DNA of 64,000 bases, taken from Polynucleobacter necessarius (GTDB lineage: Bacteria; Pseudomonadota; Gammaproteobacteria; Burkholderiales; Burkholderiaceae). Where the stretch lies: positions 1,767,417-1,831,416 of the forward strand of contig NZ_LT606946.1 of the NCBI RefSeq assembly GCF_900095175.1, written 5' to 3'. Positions 16,818 through 27,219 of this stretch are shown in pieces. The translations under genes and the position numbers were made by a program. Below the pieces are notes generated by a model, which was not told the DNA's origin, made no database searches, and worked only from the letters and a program-made list of their open reading frames with translations. How positions within the stretch are numbered: the first letter of the stretch is position 1; every line of letters begins with the position of its first letter.

Positions 16818-18046
16818 GGCCCTTTTTTCTTAAACAAAGCATAGAAAAAACCATCATTTAGCTCAGCAGGCAAAATTTGTCCGGGAGCGCTTAATCGTAA
16901 CGCATCGGCATGCTCATTCACAAACCAAGCGGCCTGCTCCTCGCCCTCTTCCGGAAATACGGAGCAAGTCACATACAAAAGCGTGCCGCCTATCTTCAGC
17001 ATCTTCCACGCTTGCTCCAAAATAGCGCGCTGCCTTAGTTGTAGTGCCTTAATATCTGCCTCACGACGCAAGAAGGGAATATCGGGGTGTCTTGAAACAA
17101 TGCCAGATGCGGAGCAGGGTGCATCCAATAGGATTTTGTCAAACAGCTTGCCGTCCCACCAGGCGGTCTTTGAGGCGTCGCCACGCACCACCCGAACGTC
17201 GTCAGATTGCAATCGCAATCGATCTAAATTACCGCCAATTTTTCCAAGACGCTGACCATCCAACTCCAATGCAATCATCTCGCATTGCGCTAGTTCCAAT
17301 AAATGGGCAGTTTTTCCACCAGGCGCAGCACAAGCATCCAATACACGCTCTCCTGGTTTTGGATCAAGGAGAACTGCTGCAATTTGGGCCCCTGCATCTT
17401 GAACAGAAACGGCGCCACTATAAAATCCTGGCAAATCGGATACCGGCACGGGCGCACGCAAGACCAATGCAGAATTCAATGGGATTCCAGCAACGCTATC
17501 AATGGGCTCAGAAACGATGCCTACTTGATGCAATAAATCTTGATATTCCTGACGAGTATGCTGCTTGAGATTCACCCGCAAAATTAAGGGCGCACGTTGG
17601 GCCTGCTGAATCAACATGGCCTGCCAAGACTTCGAATAGTTGCGCTTCAAACTTGCTCGCCACCAGGGCGGGAAGAAGATAGGAATAGGATCTGGGGGAT
17701 AGGGCTTCTCATTCTCAGCCTGAACTGCCAGGCTAACCTTACGCAGTACAGCATTCACTAAGCCCTTGGCATACAGCGTTGGCTCATATTCACTGCAGGC
17801 CTTTACTGCCTGATCAACGATCGTATGGGCCGCATAGCCCTTACCTTCCGCACCACTTTGCAAGAACAAGGCGATTGCTACGCTTAATAAATGCTCTACT
17901 TCTACTGATGGTGTCTTTGGAGTGAATTGCTTAATGAACTCATGAGATCTCACCCACTTACGCAAAGCGTCAAATGTAAGGCTTTGAACAATAGGGCGTT
18001 CGTGCGCATCCAGTTGATCCAATACTTCTGTGAGTGATCGACCCAC
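16814..18046 (-). CDS. rsmB: 16S rRNA m5C967 methyltransferase, N-terminus frameshifted
   Basis: RsmB methylates C967 of 16S rRNA. The 410-residue frame from a GTG at 18046 contains the NusB-like N-terminal domain and the SAM domain (VLDACAAPGGKTAHLLE), the catalytic DAPCSASGIV and the TCSVFPEEGE cysteine motif. Upstream, in another frame from a TTG at 18128 one base after htpX, lies the missing start SLPLSEAITISAQAIGEV. Removing one G in GGTGGG near 18043 joins them into EVMGGRSLTEVLD. So a +1 indel has cut off about the first 28 residues. Translation from GTG 18046 may rescue a nearly complete enzyme. Confidence 0.85.
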   Translation of the reverse strand: MGRSLTEVLDQLDAHERPIVQSLTFDALRKWVRSHEFIKQFTPKTPSVEVEHLLSVAIALFLQSGAEGKGYAAHTIVDQAVKACSEYEPTLYAKGLVNAVLRKVSLAVQAENEKPYPPDPIPIFFPPWWRASLKRNYSKSWQAMLIQQAQRAPLILRVNLKQHTRQEYQDLLHQVGIVSEPIDSVAGIPLNSALVLRAPVPVSDLPGFYSGAVSVQDAGAQIAAVLLDPKPGERVLDACAAPGGKTAHLLELAQCEMIALELDGQRLGKIGGNLDRLRLQSDDVRVVRGDASKTAWWDGKLFDKILLDAPCSASGIVSRHPDIPFLRREADIKALQLRQRAILEQAWKMLKIGGTLLYVTCSVFPEEGEEQAAWFVNEHADALRLSAPGQILPAELNDGFFYALFKKKGP

Positions 18047-18129
18047 CCATCACCTCACCTATTGCTTGCGCAGAAATAGTGATCGCCTCGGATAGCGGAA
18101 GACTGCGTGGTGTTTTTTGGTCAGTCAAA

Positions 18130-18996
18130 TTATTCCGCTCCGGGGTAAACCCCGTTTTTAGACATGCTAATTAAACGAGCTACCCGCTCCTCCATTGGGG
18201 GATGGGTAGAAAAAAGTTGAGAGAGGCCACCAGCGGTCAGAGGATTAATGATCATCATCTGCGCCGCTTCAGGATGCCGCTCAATTGCTTGAAATGGGAT
18301 ACCTTGAGCATAAGCATGAATTTTTTGCAGGGCCTGCGCCAAGGACTCGGGATCAGAGCTCATTTCAGCACCGCCACGATCGGCCTCATATTCGCGCGCC
18401 CGAGAGATGCTCATTTGAATTAGGCTTGCTGCCAAAGGCGCCAAAATCATTACCGCCAATGCCGCTAGGGGATTGCCTTGCCGACCCTCTGAATTTCGAC
18501 CACCAGCAAACATCGCTAAATTTGCCAACGCAGAAATGGCGCCAGCCATAGTTGCTGCGACAGTAGAAATCAAAATATCTCGGTGCTTTACGTGTGCGAG
18601 CTCATGCGCCATTACACCGCGCAACTCACGAGGCGAAAGAATTCTGAGGATGCCGGTGGTTGCTGCAACAGCAGCATTCTCCGGATTGCGACCGGTTGCA
18701 AATGCATTAGGTGCATCCTCATCAATTAAAAATACTTTAGGCATGGGGAGTCCAGCCTTTTCAGCCAGCTCTTTAACCATGGCATACAGCTGGGGAGCAG
18801 AATGCTCATCTACTTGCTGTGCATTCGTCATCTTGAGGACCATCGTATCTGAGAACCAGTAGCTAAAAAAGTTCATTCCGATTGCGATCAGCAGCGCAAT
18901 CAACATCCCCTCTTCACCACCAAGCATGCCACCAACTACGATGAAGAGAGCAGTAATTGCCGCCATCAAAATCGCGGTCTTTACTAAATTAAACAT
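18130..18996 (-). CDS. htpX: Membrane zinc metalloprotease HtpX
   Basis: 288 residues. HtpX is an inner-membrane M48 protease for quality control of membrane proteins. Two N-terminal membrane helices (about 5-24, 32-50), the zinc motif [10 protein letters not shown], a second pair of hydrophobic segments ([26 protein letters not shown]) and the third ligand region [13 protein letters not shown] are all present. The start overlaps the end of fmt by 8 bases. Intact. Confidence 0.95.
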   Translation of the reverse strand: MFNLVKTAILMAAITALFIVVGGMLGGEEGMLIALLIAIGMNFFSYWFSDTMVLKMTNAQQVDEHSAPQLYAMVKELAEKAGLPMPKVFLIDEDAPNAFATGRNPENAAVAATTGILRILSPRELRGVMAHELAHVKHRDILISTVAATMAGAISALANLAMFAGGRNSEGRQGNPLAALAVMILAPLAASLIQMSISRAREYEADRGGAEMSSDPESLAQALQKIHAYAQGIPFQAIERHPEAAQMMIINPLTAGGLSQLFSTHPPMEERVARLISMSKNGVYPGAE

Positions 18997-20011
18997 TTAC
19001 GTCTCCTTGCCTGTTTGCCGTCTTTTCAAACCTCATTAGATGATGTGCACTTACTCCACCAGGAATGCATAGACTTGCAGAAATTCTTTTCCCGCCTGGT
19101 TTTTGCATTTCTAAAATCTCGATCACGCCCTCACCACATTGAACATACACACCATCAGCACTACGGCCTACAATTTGTCCAGGCTTAGCAGCTGGATCCA
19201 CTTCCTCTTGCTTGGGCAAACAAGAGTTCCAAAACTTAAATTGCTCACCTTGAAGGCCGCTCGTCGACCCGGGAAATGGATTGAAAGCTCGAATGCGTCG
19301 ATCAATTTCAACGGCGCTTAGCTGCCAATCAATTTCTGCCTCGTTCTTTAATATTTTTTCTGCATAGGTAATACCGATACTAGGCTGTGGAGTTCTTAAA
19401 GTGACAATGCCCTTATCTAGATCATTCAGAACCTTGACCATCAACTCAGCGCCCAGCCTAGCAAGACGATCATGAAGTGTTGCGCTAGTTTCGTCAGATG
19501 TGATTTTCAGATCACCCACCAAAACGGTATCGCCAGTATCTAAACCAGCATCCATTTGCATGATGCTCACACCCGTGCAGGTGTCACCATTCTCAATGGC
19601 ACGCTGTATTGGGGCTGCGCCACGCCACCTTGGCAACAAAGAGGCATGAATATTAAAGCAGCCAAATCTACCATTGCGAGATGCAAGGTCCAGAACATCT
19701 TGAGGAAGAATTAATCCATACGCAACCACTACCATTGCATCAAAATCAATGCCAGATAAATATTGATATGCCTCAAGTGCTGCCGCTTGTTTCTGGAAGT
19801 CAGGATGGCTCTGTTTAAGAGATACCGGTTGCAATACAGGAATATTTTTTTCTTGCGCAAAAAGTTTTACGGGGCTCGCCTGCAGATGCATGCCGCGACC
19901 CGCACGACGATCCGGCTGAGTAAGGGCCAAAACAATTTGATGACCAACCTTTTCTATTGCGTGCATTGCTTGCGCAGCAAACTCTGGGGTACCAGCAAAA
20001 ACAATTCTCAT
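18989..20011 (-). CDS. fmt: Methionyl-tRNA formyltransferase
   Basis: 340 residues. It formylates initiator Met-tRNA with 10-formyl-THF. Landmarks: N-terminal [16 protein letters not shown], the catalytic Asn/His region [19 protein letters not shown], the Asp-containing [11 protein letters not shown], and the C-terminal OB-like domain with [10 protein letters not shown]. Length is slightly above the usual ~315. It sits 7 bases downstream of def, the standard def-fmt pairing, and overlaps htpX. Confidence 0.95.
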   Translation of the reverse strand: MRIVFAGTPEFAAQAMHAIEKVGHQIVLALTQPDRRAGRGMHLQASPVKLFAQEKNIPVLQPVSLKQSHPDFQKQAAALEAYQYLSGIDFDAMVVVAYGLILPQDVLDLASRNGRFGCFNIHASLLPRWRGAAPIQRAIENGDTCTGVSIMQMDAGLDTGDTVLVGDLKITSDETSATLHDRLARLGAELMVKVLNDLDKGIVTLRTPQPSIGITYAEKILKNEAEIDWQLSAVEIDRRIRAFNPFPGSTSGLQGEQFKFWNSCLPKQEEVDPAAKPGQIVGRSADGVYVQCGEGVIEILEMQKPGGKRISASLCIPGGVSAHHLMRFEKTANRQGDVNV

Positions 20012-20018
20012 TGGGCGC

Positions 20019-20534
20019 TTAGCGCTCGCCTACTAATTCTTTTGCGCGCTTTTTCATTTTGAGAGAAATACGATTGCGCTTCAACATCGAGAGGTACTCG
20101 ACAAACACCTTGCCCTGCAAGTGATCCATCTCGTGTTGCAAGCAGACCGATAACAAACCATCTGCCTCTACTTCAAATTCCTTTCCATTGATGTCGAGCG
20201 CTTTTACTCGAACTACCGCTGGGCGATCAACTTCATCGTAATACTCTGGCACAGAAAGACATCCCTCGCGCCATGATTTTTTTTCTGGGCTTGCCCAAAC
20301 TAATTCTGGATTGATGAACACCATTAGCTCATCTTGATTGTCAGAAACATCAATCACCACAATTCGCTCATGAATATCAACCTGTGTTGCAGCCAAACCA
20401 ACCCCAGGCGCTTCGTACATTGTCTCGGCCATGTCGGCCACAATTTTTTTGATGCGTGCGTCTACCTGCGCTACAGGTTTGGCAACCTTATGTAGGCGTG
20501 GATCTGGGTAGCAAAGGACGGTTAATAAAGCCAT
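20019..20534 (-). CDS. def: Peptide deformylase
   Basis: From ATG 20534 ([15 protein letters not shown]), 171 residues; a 5-residue longer frame exists but MALL matches the family start. It removes the N-formyl group from nascent proteins. The three motifs are intact: [16 protein letters not shown] with the metal-binding Cys, and QHEMDHL with the His ligands and catalytic Glu. First gene of the def-fmt-htpX-rsmB run. Confidence 0.95.
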   Translation of the reverse strand: MALLTVLCYPDPRLHKVAKPVAQVDARIKKIVADMAETMYEAPGVGLAATQVDIHERIVVIDVSDNQDELMVFINPELVWASPEKKSWREGCLSVPEYYDEVDRPAVVRVKALDINGKEFEVEADGLLSVCLQHEMDHLQGKVFVEYLSMLKRNRISLKMKKRAKELVGER

Positions 20535-20605
20535 ATCGGAATTATCCAACAGAGTAATAAAGCTGTCCTGATAGTTCTCTCTTGCCCCATGCTGAAAATT
20601 GCTTT

Positions 20606-21280
20606 ATGAACACCCTAAAAAATCCAGGCATCACCCAAATTCATCAAAACACCCCTTGCTATCCTTCTCGCCTATTGGATTTGTACGACCCTCCCAATTC
20701 ACTCTATATATATGGGGATATTCGCTTGCTGGATTCCCCGATGATTGCCATTGTTGGATCCCGCAACGCCAGCCAAAAGGGAATTAGAAATGCCCGCTAT
20801 TTTGCTCAAGCCCTATCTGCGGAGGGCTATCTCATTATTTCGGGCTTAGCCAGGGGTATTGATGGCGCCGCCCACTTAGGCGCCCTTGGACAGAAGTGGG
20901 ACCAGCCAACCATCGCAGTATGCGGAACAGGGCTGGACATTGTGTACCCCAGAGAGCACCAAAAATTAGCCCAAGCGATTGGTAAGAGCGGCTTACTGGC
21001 GTCTGAATTAGAGCCAGGATTGGGGCCAAAAGCCTGGCACTTTCCACGCAGGAACCGCATTATTGCCGCCCTAGCACTAGGAATCCTAGTAATCGAAGCA
21101 GCTGAGCGCTCTGGCTCATTGATTACAGCCAGACTAGGCGTCGAGCTTGGTCGTGAGATCTTTGCAATTCCTGGGTCGATACATCACCCCCTGTCCAGGG
21201 GCTGTCACCAGCTACTTCAGCAAGGTGCCAAACTAGTCCAAACTCCAAAAGATATCCTCGAAGAACTCAAAAATTGGTGA
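20606..21280 (+). CDS. dprA: DprA/Smf DNA-processing protein, minimal form
   Basis: 224 residues from ATG 20606 (an in-frame TTG at 20582 would add eight). DprA loads RecA on incoming single-stranded DNA in transformation. The Rossmann core is complete: YPSRLLDLYDPP, IAIVGSRNAS, IISGLARGIDGAAH, AVCGTGLDIVYP, FPRRNRIIAALA, SGSLITA and AIPGSI. The N-terminal SAM-like region and the C-terminal winged domain found in ~370-residue homologues are both missing. A core-only DprA can be natural, or this copy may be eroded at both ends. Confidence 0.88.
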   Translation: MNTLKNPGITQIHQNTPCYPSRLLDLYDPPNSLYIYGDIRLLDSPMIAIVGSRNASQKGIRNARYFAQALSAEGYLIISGLARGIDGAAHLGALGQKWDQPTIAVCGTGLDIVYPREHQKLAQAIGKSGLLASELEPGLGPKAWHFPRRNRIIAALALGILVIEAAERSGSLITARLGVELGREIFAIPGSIHHPLSRGCHQLLQQGAKLVQTPKDILEELKNW

Positions 21281-21292
21281 AAACTGCATTTA

Positions 21293-21345
21293 AACCCCAT
21301 TAAAGACCCATTTTAAGAAAATTTAGGTATTAATGGGGTCTTTCG
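21293..21345 (+). terminator. Inverted repeat after dprA, possible terminator
   Basis: ACCCCATTAA (21294-21303) pairs perfectly with TTAATGGGGT (21330-21339), and AAAGACCCATT inside it can pair with the overlapping AATGGGGTCTTT. A TTT follows. The two pairings are alternatives. The hairpin lies between dprA and topB, so it can end dprA transcription. Confidence 0.45.
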
Positions 21346-21496
21346 AAACCCCAAAAATTGAGGGTTTTGGACTTTTGTTAATTTATCGGTTAATAATAAA
21401 AAAAGTGTGGGGAAGATTAGCCCAAAAATGGATTTAATTTGGCTTCCTATTTGCATCCAATAAACATCATTTCAAGCTCAAATTTAGGCAAAACGC

Positions 21497-24175
21497 GTGG
21501 CAACTAAAGCAACTACCAAAAAAAGCAGCTCAAAGACTTCAACCGTGGATCACCCTAAGGCGCTGATCATTGCGGAGAAACCTTCTGTTGCAAATGACAT
21601 TGCCAAGGCTTTAGGAGGCTTCACTAAATATGAGGACTATTTCGAGAGCGATGACTTTGTTATCTCTTCTGCGGTAGGCCACTTATTAGAAATTGCTGCC
21701 CCCGAGGAATTTGATGTCAAGCGTGGGAAATGGTCGTTTGCAAACCTACCAGTTGTGCCGCCCTATTTTGATTTACGCCCGATTGCTAAAACTGAATCGC
21801 GTCTCAAGGTATTGCAAAAACTCATTAAGCGTAAAGATATCAACGAACTTATTAATGCATGTGACGCGGGCCGTGAAGGTGAATTAATTTTCCGCTTGAT
21901 CGCGCAGCATGCGAAAGCGCCACAGGCCATTAAGCGTCTCTGGCTGCAATCTATGACCCCAGCAGCGATTCGGGATGGCTTTGCTTCACTGCGTAGTGAT
22001 GCCGACATGCAGCCTCTAGCAGATGCAGCACGCTGCCGCTCTGAAGCAGATTGGATGGTTGGCATTAACGGCACTCGCGCAATGACTGCATTTAATAGCA
22101 AGAGCGGTGGATTCTTTTTAACGACAGTTGGCCGAGTACAAACACCAACCTTATCAATCGTTGTAGAGCGCGAAGAGCTGATTCGTAAATTTATCTCTAA
22201 AGACTATTGGGAAGTTAAGGCCGAATTTATTGCTGCAGCCGGCGTATATGAAGGCCGCTGGTTTGACCCCAAGTTTAAAAAAGATGTTGATGCTCCAGAT
22301 GCGCGCGAGAATCGCCTATGGAGTGAGGCTGCTGCACAAAGCATTGTGGCCGCGTGCCGCGATAAAAAAGCAAGCGTCAAAGAAGAAGCTAAGCCAGCAA
22401 CTCAGCTAGTGCCCCAGCTGTTTGATTTAACAAGTTTGCAACGCGAGGCCAATGCACGCTTTGGCTTCTCCGCCAAAAATACCTTGGGCCTGGCTCAAGC
22501 GCTTTACGAGCGTCATAAGGTGCTTACTTATCCACGTACGGATGCTAAGGCTTTGCCCGAAGACTACTTGGATACCGTGAAGCAGGCCATGGAGAACCTG
22601 GCGGAGAGCTCATCAGAATATCGTCCATTTGCTAAACAAATTTTGCAAGGCGATCCTAAAGATCCAAAGGCAAAAGCTGGATATGGCTGGATCAAGCCAA
22701 ACAAACGTATTTTTGACAACTCAAAAATATCTGATCACTTTGCGATCATCCCAACCTTAGAGTCTCCAAAGAGTCTAAGCGAGCCAGAGCAAAAGTTGTA
22801 TGACTTGGTAGTCCGTCGCTTCTTAGCAGTGTTTTATCCTGCTGCCGAGTTCCGTGTCACCACTCGTATTACCGAAGCATCAGGCCATCACTTTAAAACC
22901 GAAGGCCGTGTTCTAGTATTCCCAGGCTGGCTAACAGTCTATGGCAGGTCCAACCAAGCAGATGATGAACTGGTGGCCGTACAAGAAGGTGAAACCGTAC
23001 AAACCGAGCCCATCTCCGCCATCCCATTAAAAACCAAACCCCCTGCTCGCTATACCGAGGCAACCCTGCTATCCGCCACGGAAAGTGCTGGCAAATGGGT
23101 AGACGATGATGAGATGCGTGAAGCCATGGCTGAAAAAGGTTTAGGAACACCAGCAACCCGTGCGGCGATTATTGAAGGCTTACTAGCAGAAAAATATATG
23201 GTTCGCGAAGCGCGTGAGCTGATTCCTACGGCCAAAGCATTCCAATTAATGACGCTATTGCGCGGCCTGGATGTAGAAGAATTAACGCGCCCTGATCTCA
23301 CGGGTAGTTGGGAAAACAAGCTCTCTCTAATTGAGCGTGGCAAGATGAATCGCGACACTTTTATGCAAGAAATTGCACAGATGACGCAACGCATCGTCAA
23401 ACGTGCCAAGGAGTATGACAGCGATACTATTCCCGGTGACTATGCGACCATGTCTACACCCTGCCCACACTGTAATGGCGCGGTTAAAGAAAACTATCGT
23501 CGCTTTGCATGTGAGAAGTGCGGGTTCACGATTAGCAAAACTCCGGGTGGACGTGCATTTGAATATCCAGAGGTAGAAGAGCTGCTTCGTGAAAAAACTA
23601 TTGGGCCGCTCCAAGGCTTTCGCAGCAAGATGGGCAGGCCATTTGCGGCAATTATTAAGTTAAGCGAAATTCCTGAAGATGATGCCGACTATCCCAATGC
23701 GGGCTTTAAGCTTGAGTTTGATTTTGGCAATACACAAGAAGATGAATCTGAAGCAATCGACTTTACCGGCCGTCAGGCTTTAGGTGTTTGTCCAAAGTGC
23801 TCTGGTGCTGTGTATGAAGATGGCATGCGCTATCTTTGTGAGAACAATACCGGCCCAAATAAATCGTGTGATTTCAAAACGGGTAAGGTCGTTTTGCAAC
23901 AAGAAATTTCTGCGGAGCAAGTTCAAAAATTGCTAGCAGAGGGCAAAACAGATTTGCTAACCAATTTCAAATCCAACCGTACTGGTCGTGGCTTTAAGGC
24001 TTATCTTGCTTTAGGCGCAGATGGCAAAATTGGTTTTGAGTTTGAAGCCAAAGCGCCCAAGGCTGGTGCTGCCGCTAAAGCGCCAGCGAAGAAACGTGCG
24101 GGTGCCAGCGCAGCCACTAAGTCTGCAGCGAAGCCTAAGCGTGCCAGCAAAGCAAAGTCACCTTCAAGCACTTGA
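21497..24175 (+). CDS. topB: DNA topoisomerase III-type (TopB) with Lys/Ala-rich tail
   Basis: 892 residues from a GTG at 21497. Type IA topoisomerase: TOPRIM domain with ALIIAEKPSVANDIAKAL and NACDAGREGELIF, the SEADWMVGINGTRAMT segment, and active-site Tyr345 in LTYPRTDAKALP. Two C-terminal Cys clusters follow (CPHCNGAV..CEKCGF and CPKCSGAV..C). The last ~50 residues are a basic Ala/Lys/Ser tail, common in beta-proteobacterial TopB. The final 175 bases overlap the convergent mnmC gene, so this tail and the MnmC C-terminus are encoded by the two strands of the same DNA. Confidence 0.92.
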   Translation: MATKATTKKSSSKTSTVDHPKALIIAEKPSVANDIAKALGGFTKYEDYFESDDFVISSAVGHLLEIAAPEEFDVKRGKWSFANLPVVPPYFDLRPIAKTESRLKVLQKLIKRKDINELINACDAGREGELIFRLIAQHAKAPQAIKRLWLQSMTPAAIRDGFASLRSDADMQPLADAARCRSEADWMVGINGTRAMTAFNSKSGGFFLTTVGRVQTPTLSIVVEREELIRKFISKDYWEVKAEFIAAAGVYEGRWFDPKFKKDVDAPDARENRLWSEAAAQSIVAACRDKKASVKEEAKPATQLVPQLFDLTSLQREANARFGFSAKNTLGLAQALYERHKVLTYPRTDAKALPEDYLDTVKQAMENLAESSSEYRPFAKQILQGDPKDPKAKAGYGWIKPNKRIFDNSKISDHFAIIPTLESPKSLSEPEQKLYDLVVRRFLAVFYPAAEFRVTTRITEASGHHFKTEGRVLVFPGWLTVYGRSNQADDELVAVQEGETVQTEPISAIPLKTKPPARYTEATLLSATESAGKWVDDDEMREAMAEKGLGTPATRAAIIEGLLAEKYMVREARELIPTAKAFQLMTLLRGLDVEELTRPDLTGSWENKLSLIERGKMNRDTFMQEIAQMTQRIVKRAKEYDSDTIPGDYATMSTPCPHCNGAVKENYRRFACEKCGFTISKTPGGRAFEYPEVEELLREKTIGPLQGFRSKMGRPFAAIIKLSEIPEDDADYPNAGFKLEFDFGNTQEDESEAIDFTGRQALGVCPKCSGAVYEDGMRYLCENNTGPNKSCDFKTGKVVLQQEISAEQVQKLLAEGKTDLLTNFKSNRTGRGFKAYLALGADGKIGFEFEAKAPKAGAAAKAPAKKRAGASAATKSAAKPKRASKAKSPSST

Positions 24176-25236
24176 GCAGTAATGAGCTTGGCCGCTAAAG
24201 CCGACCACAACACACCTCTTGATCCCAGGGCTGTTGCCAAAAATATCCCTGGGCGTTGAGTGAGTGCTCCAATAATCGGCAAGCGATCGCCAGCAACACA
24301 ACGCACGCCGACAAAGCTTCCTGACTTCTGAAGATGGCTAATATCACCCTCTTCATAATCTAGTAAATCCTTTGCCTGCTCGCGATTAAAGTCATCGCTT
24401 GTATCCCAATCCCGCAGATCGGACTCTCCTTCATCAAAGCTAGAGCCCACTATCCACTGGTAACTTCCATCGGGTAATTTCTTGGCTGGCAAACAATAGC
24501 CATCACCCGAGATGGCGGTACGAGGTAATTTTGGCGCCCACGCACTTTTTTCTTCAATCGAAAAAATGCTCAGCTGTCCACGTACCGGTCTCAAAGGCAG
24601 ACGCACGTCGGTGCTTGCGGCTAAGTTTTTGGTTTCTAACCCTGCTGCAATAATGGCCTTGCCAGCGGTCATGATGGTGATGCTCTGGGGGTCAATCAAG
24701 CGCCAGCCCGAAGGGGTTTTCTCCAATCGGGCCACTGTAGTATTCCAGCAGCAAGTCAATTTTGTGTGGGGAGCCAACGCAAGATGCGTTGCTTCAAATA
24801 AATTCAACGATGCCCCGCGAGGGAGCCAAATTCCGTCTTGAGAAATTCCACAAGCTTCCATTGCCTCATTTGCATACAGCCCTTGCGCTAAGCCTTCATC
24901 AAGATTAAGTGACTGCAAATAGTCTGCAACATCATCCTGATTAAAAACTTTATCCTTCTTATTTGGTTGAAAGATGCCATGCTGATTCCAGTGCTTGCCC
25001 CAGCGGGCTTCGGCCATCAAAAATGCAATGCGAGTTAAACGTAATAAACGGGAGGCACCTCGACCAACATGCGGATGAGCAATAGCATAGGCGTGACTAG
25101 AACATGCGGATGCGGGGTGGGGGGCTGAATCAAGGATGCAAACTGTTTGACCGCGTTCAAGCAGTTCATTGGCAATGCTAGATCCCGCAATGCCTGCCCC
25201 AATCACCACGATGTCGTGGTGTTGGGGTGGGGCCAT
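24001..25236 (-). CDS. mnmC: FAD-dependent tRNA cmnm5s2U34 oxidoreductase, stand-alone MnmC domain
   Basis: 411 residues. A DAO-type FAD enzyme: dinucleotide motif DIVVIGAGIAGSSIANELLERG, then HPHVGRG, LRPVRGQLS, RCVAGDRLPIIGAL and ALGSRGVLWSALAAKL, as in the C-terminal half of MnmC. It converts cmnm5(s2)U34 to nm5(s2)U34. The N-terminal methyltransferase half of bifunctional MnmC is absent, as pckG begins 46 bases upstream. The last ~57 residues, including the family-like DLVAALAPARF, are antisense to the topB tail. With mnmE and mnmG nearby, the U34 pathway is largely encoded here. Confidence 0.82.
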   Translation of the reverse strand: MAPPQHHDIVVIGAGIAGSSIANELLERGQTVCILDSAPHPASACSSHAYAIAHPHVGRGASRLLRLTRIAFLMAEARWGKHWNQHGIFQPNKKDKVFNQDDVADYLQSLNLDEGLAQGLYANEAMEACGISQDGIWLPRGASLNLFEATHLALAPHTKLTCCWNTTVARLEKTPSGWRLIDPQSITIMTAGKAIIAAGLETKNLAASTDVRLPLRPVRGQLSIFSIEEKSAWAPKLPRTAISGDGYCLPAKKLPDGSYQWIVGSSFDEGESDLRDWDTSDDFNREQAKDLLDYEEGDISHLQKSGSFVGVRCVAGDRLPIIGALTQRPGIFLATALGSRGVLWSALAAKLITAQVLEGDFALLARLGFAADLVAALAPARFFAGALAAAPALGALASNSKPILPSAPKAR

Positions 25237-25282
25237 TAAATGCGGATGTTTTTGAATAGGCTTCTTAAATTCCTAGGGGTAC

Positions 25283-27130
25283 CTAGGCGTTTAAGCGCTT
25301 CTCAATTTTGCTACGAGCTTCGATTAACTCTTTAGGCAAACGCTCACCTAGATGCTCGAACAATTCTGAATGCAGCTTGAGCTCGTTTTTCCAATCGTCA
25401 ACAGCAACGGTAATGGCTTTTTCAAACTTGTCTGCTGAGTAATCGAGACCATTCCAATGCATATCAGCATGCTCTGGGCAAATACCAAATACAGTTTCTT
25501 TACCTTTGGCTGTGCCTTCAGCACGACCCAAAATCCAAGAAAGCACACGCATGTTTTCACCGAAACCAGGCCATACAAACTTGCCGTTTTCATCTTTGCG
25601 GAACCAGTTCACGCAATAGATTTTTGGTAGCACAGCGCCTTCAGCAGCAAGCTTACTTCCAACATTCAACCAATGCTGGAAGTAATCGCTCATGTTGTAA
25701 CCAGCAAATGCAATCATAGCAAATGGATCACGACGAACAACGCCGACCTGGCCAGTAATCGCAGCGGTAGTTTCAGAGCCCATTGTGGCGGCCATGTAAA
25801 CACCTTCTACCCAGTCACGCGCTTCACTTACCAATGGCACTGTGTTTGAGCGACGACCGCCAAACAAGAATGCATCAATCGCCACGCCCTCAGGATTGTC
25901 CCAATTTGGATCTACTGCAGGATTGTTTGTAGCAGCTACAGTGAAGCGTGAATTTGGATGCGCAGCTTTACGGCCAGCGGCACCATCAGCAGGAGTCCAA
26001 TCCTTACCTTGCCAGTCAATTAAATGTGCTGGAGGTGTGTCAGTTAAACCTTCCCACCAAACATCACCATCATCAGTTAAACCAACGTTAGTGAAGATCA
26101 CATCTTGATTTAATGAATCGAGACAGTTTGGGTTGGTTTGGCGGTTTGTTCCGGGAGCAACGCCAAAGTAACCAGACTCTGGGTTAATCGCAAACAAACG
26201 CGTCTTACCTGTAATAGGGTCTTTGCGCGGCTTGATCCATGCAATGTCATCGCCAACTGTAGTGACCTTCCAACCCTCGAAGCCTTTTGGAGGAATCATC
26301 ATAGAGAAGTTGGTTTTTCCGCAGGCAGATGGGAAAGCCGCAGCAATATGGTATTTCTTACCCTCAGGTGAAGTTACACCCAAGATCAACATGTGCTCAG
26401 CTAACCAGCCTTGATCACGACCCATATTGGATGCAATACGCAAAGCAAAACATTTTTTACCTAGCAATGCATTGCCACCGTAACCAGATCCAAAAGACCA
26501 AATCTCACGAGTTTCTGGGTAGTGAACGATGTATTTGTTTTTGTTGTTGGGCCAAGCAACGTCTTTTTCGCCTACAGCCAATGGCTTGCCAACCGTGTGG
26601 ATACAAGGAACGAATTCGCCAGTGGCGCCAAGCTGATCAATCACGGCTTTGCCCATACGGGTCATTAAGCGCATGTTGATAGCAACATAAGGGCTGTCAG
26701 ACAACTCAATGCCAATATGGGCGATTGGGGAGCCAATCGGGCCCATAGAGAACGGCACTACGTACATTGTTCTGCCGCGCATGCAACCATCAAACAATGG
26801 CTGGAGGGTGGCACGCATTTCACTGGGCTCTACCCAGTTATTGGTTGGGCCAGCATCTTCTTTTTTTGCAGAACAGATAAATGTGCAGTCCTCAACACGA
26901 GCTACGTCATCAGGGTCTGATAGCGCTAAGAAAGCGTTTTTGCGTTTTGCTGGGTTGAGGCGCTTGAATACGCCCGTATTTACCAGTAACTCACAAAATT
27001 CATCATATTCAACCTGGGAGCCATCACACCAGTGAATCTTGTCTGGCTTGGTTAGAGCGGCAACATCTGCAACCCATTGAATGAGTTTTTGATTTTTTAC
27101 GTACTCAGGTGCATTGGTATTGATAGTCAT
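25283..27130 (-). CDS. pckG: Phosphoenolpyruvate carboxykinase (GTP)
   Basis: 615 residues, the normal length for the GTP-dependent enzyme. It interconverts oxaloacetate + GTP and PEP + GDP + CO2 for gluconeogenesis. Seen: the P-loop [15 protein letters not shown] with the hyper-reactive Cys, VGDDIAWIK, the substrate-binding [20 protein letters not shown] and the PEPCK signature region. ATG at 27130; about 90 bases of leader separate it from mnmE. Intact. Confidence 0.96.
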   Translation of the reverse strand: MTINTNAPEYVKNQKLIQWVADVAALTKPDKIHWCDGSQVEYDEFCELLVNTGVFKRLNPAKRKNAFLALSDPDDVARVEDCTFICSAKKEDAGPTNNWVEPSEMRATLQPLFDGCMRGRTMYVVPFSMGPIGSPIAHIGIELSDSPYVAINMRLMTRMGKAVIDQLGATGEFVPCIHTVGKPLAVGEKDVAWPNNKNKYIVHYPETREIWSFGSGYGGNALLGKKCFALRIASNMGRDQGWLAEHMLILGVTSPEGKKYHIAAAFPSACGKTNFSMMIPPKGFEGWKVTTVGDDIAWIKPRKDPITGKTRLFAINPESGYFGVAPGTNRQTNPNCLDSLNQDVIFTNVGLTDDGDVWWEGLTDTPPAHLIDWQGKDWTPADGAAGRKAAHPNSRFTVAATNNPAVDPNWDNPEGVAIDAFLFGGRRSNTVPLVSEARDWVEGVYMAATMGSETTAAITGQVGVVRRDPFAMIAFAGYNMSDYFQHWLNVGSKLAAEGAVLPKIYCVNWFRKDENGKFVWPGFGENMRVLSWILGRAEGTAKGKETVFGICPEHADMHWNGLDYSADKFEKAITVAVDDWKNELKLHSELFEHLGERLPKELIEARSKIEKRLNA

Positions 27131-27219
27131 TAGAGTCCTATGAAATGTAATGTTTTTGATCGCACTATTTTAACATTTTGGGCGTATTTTTAGGCGCAAG
27201 ACGGCCAAGAGCAAACCCT

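Noticed and set aside
17092..17568. 158-codon plus-strand open frame inside rsmB
   Set aside because: Antisense to the conserved SAM domain of rsmB; no start signal or family features.
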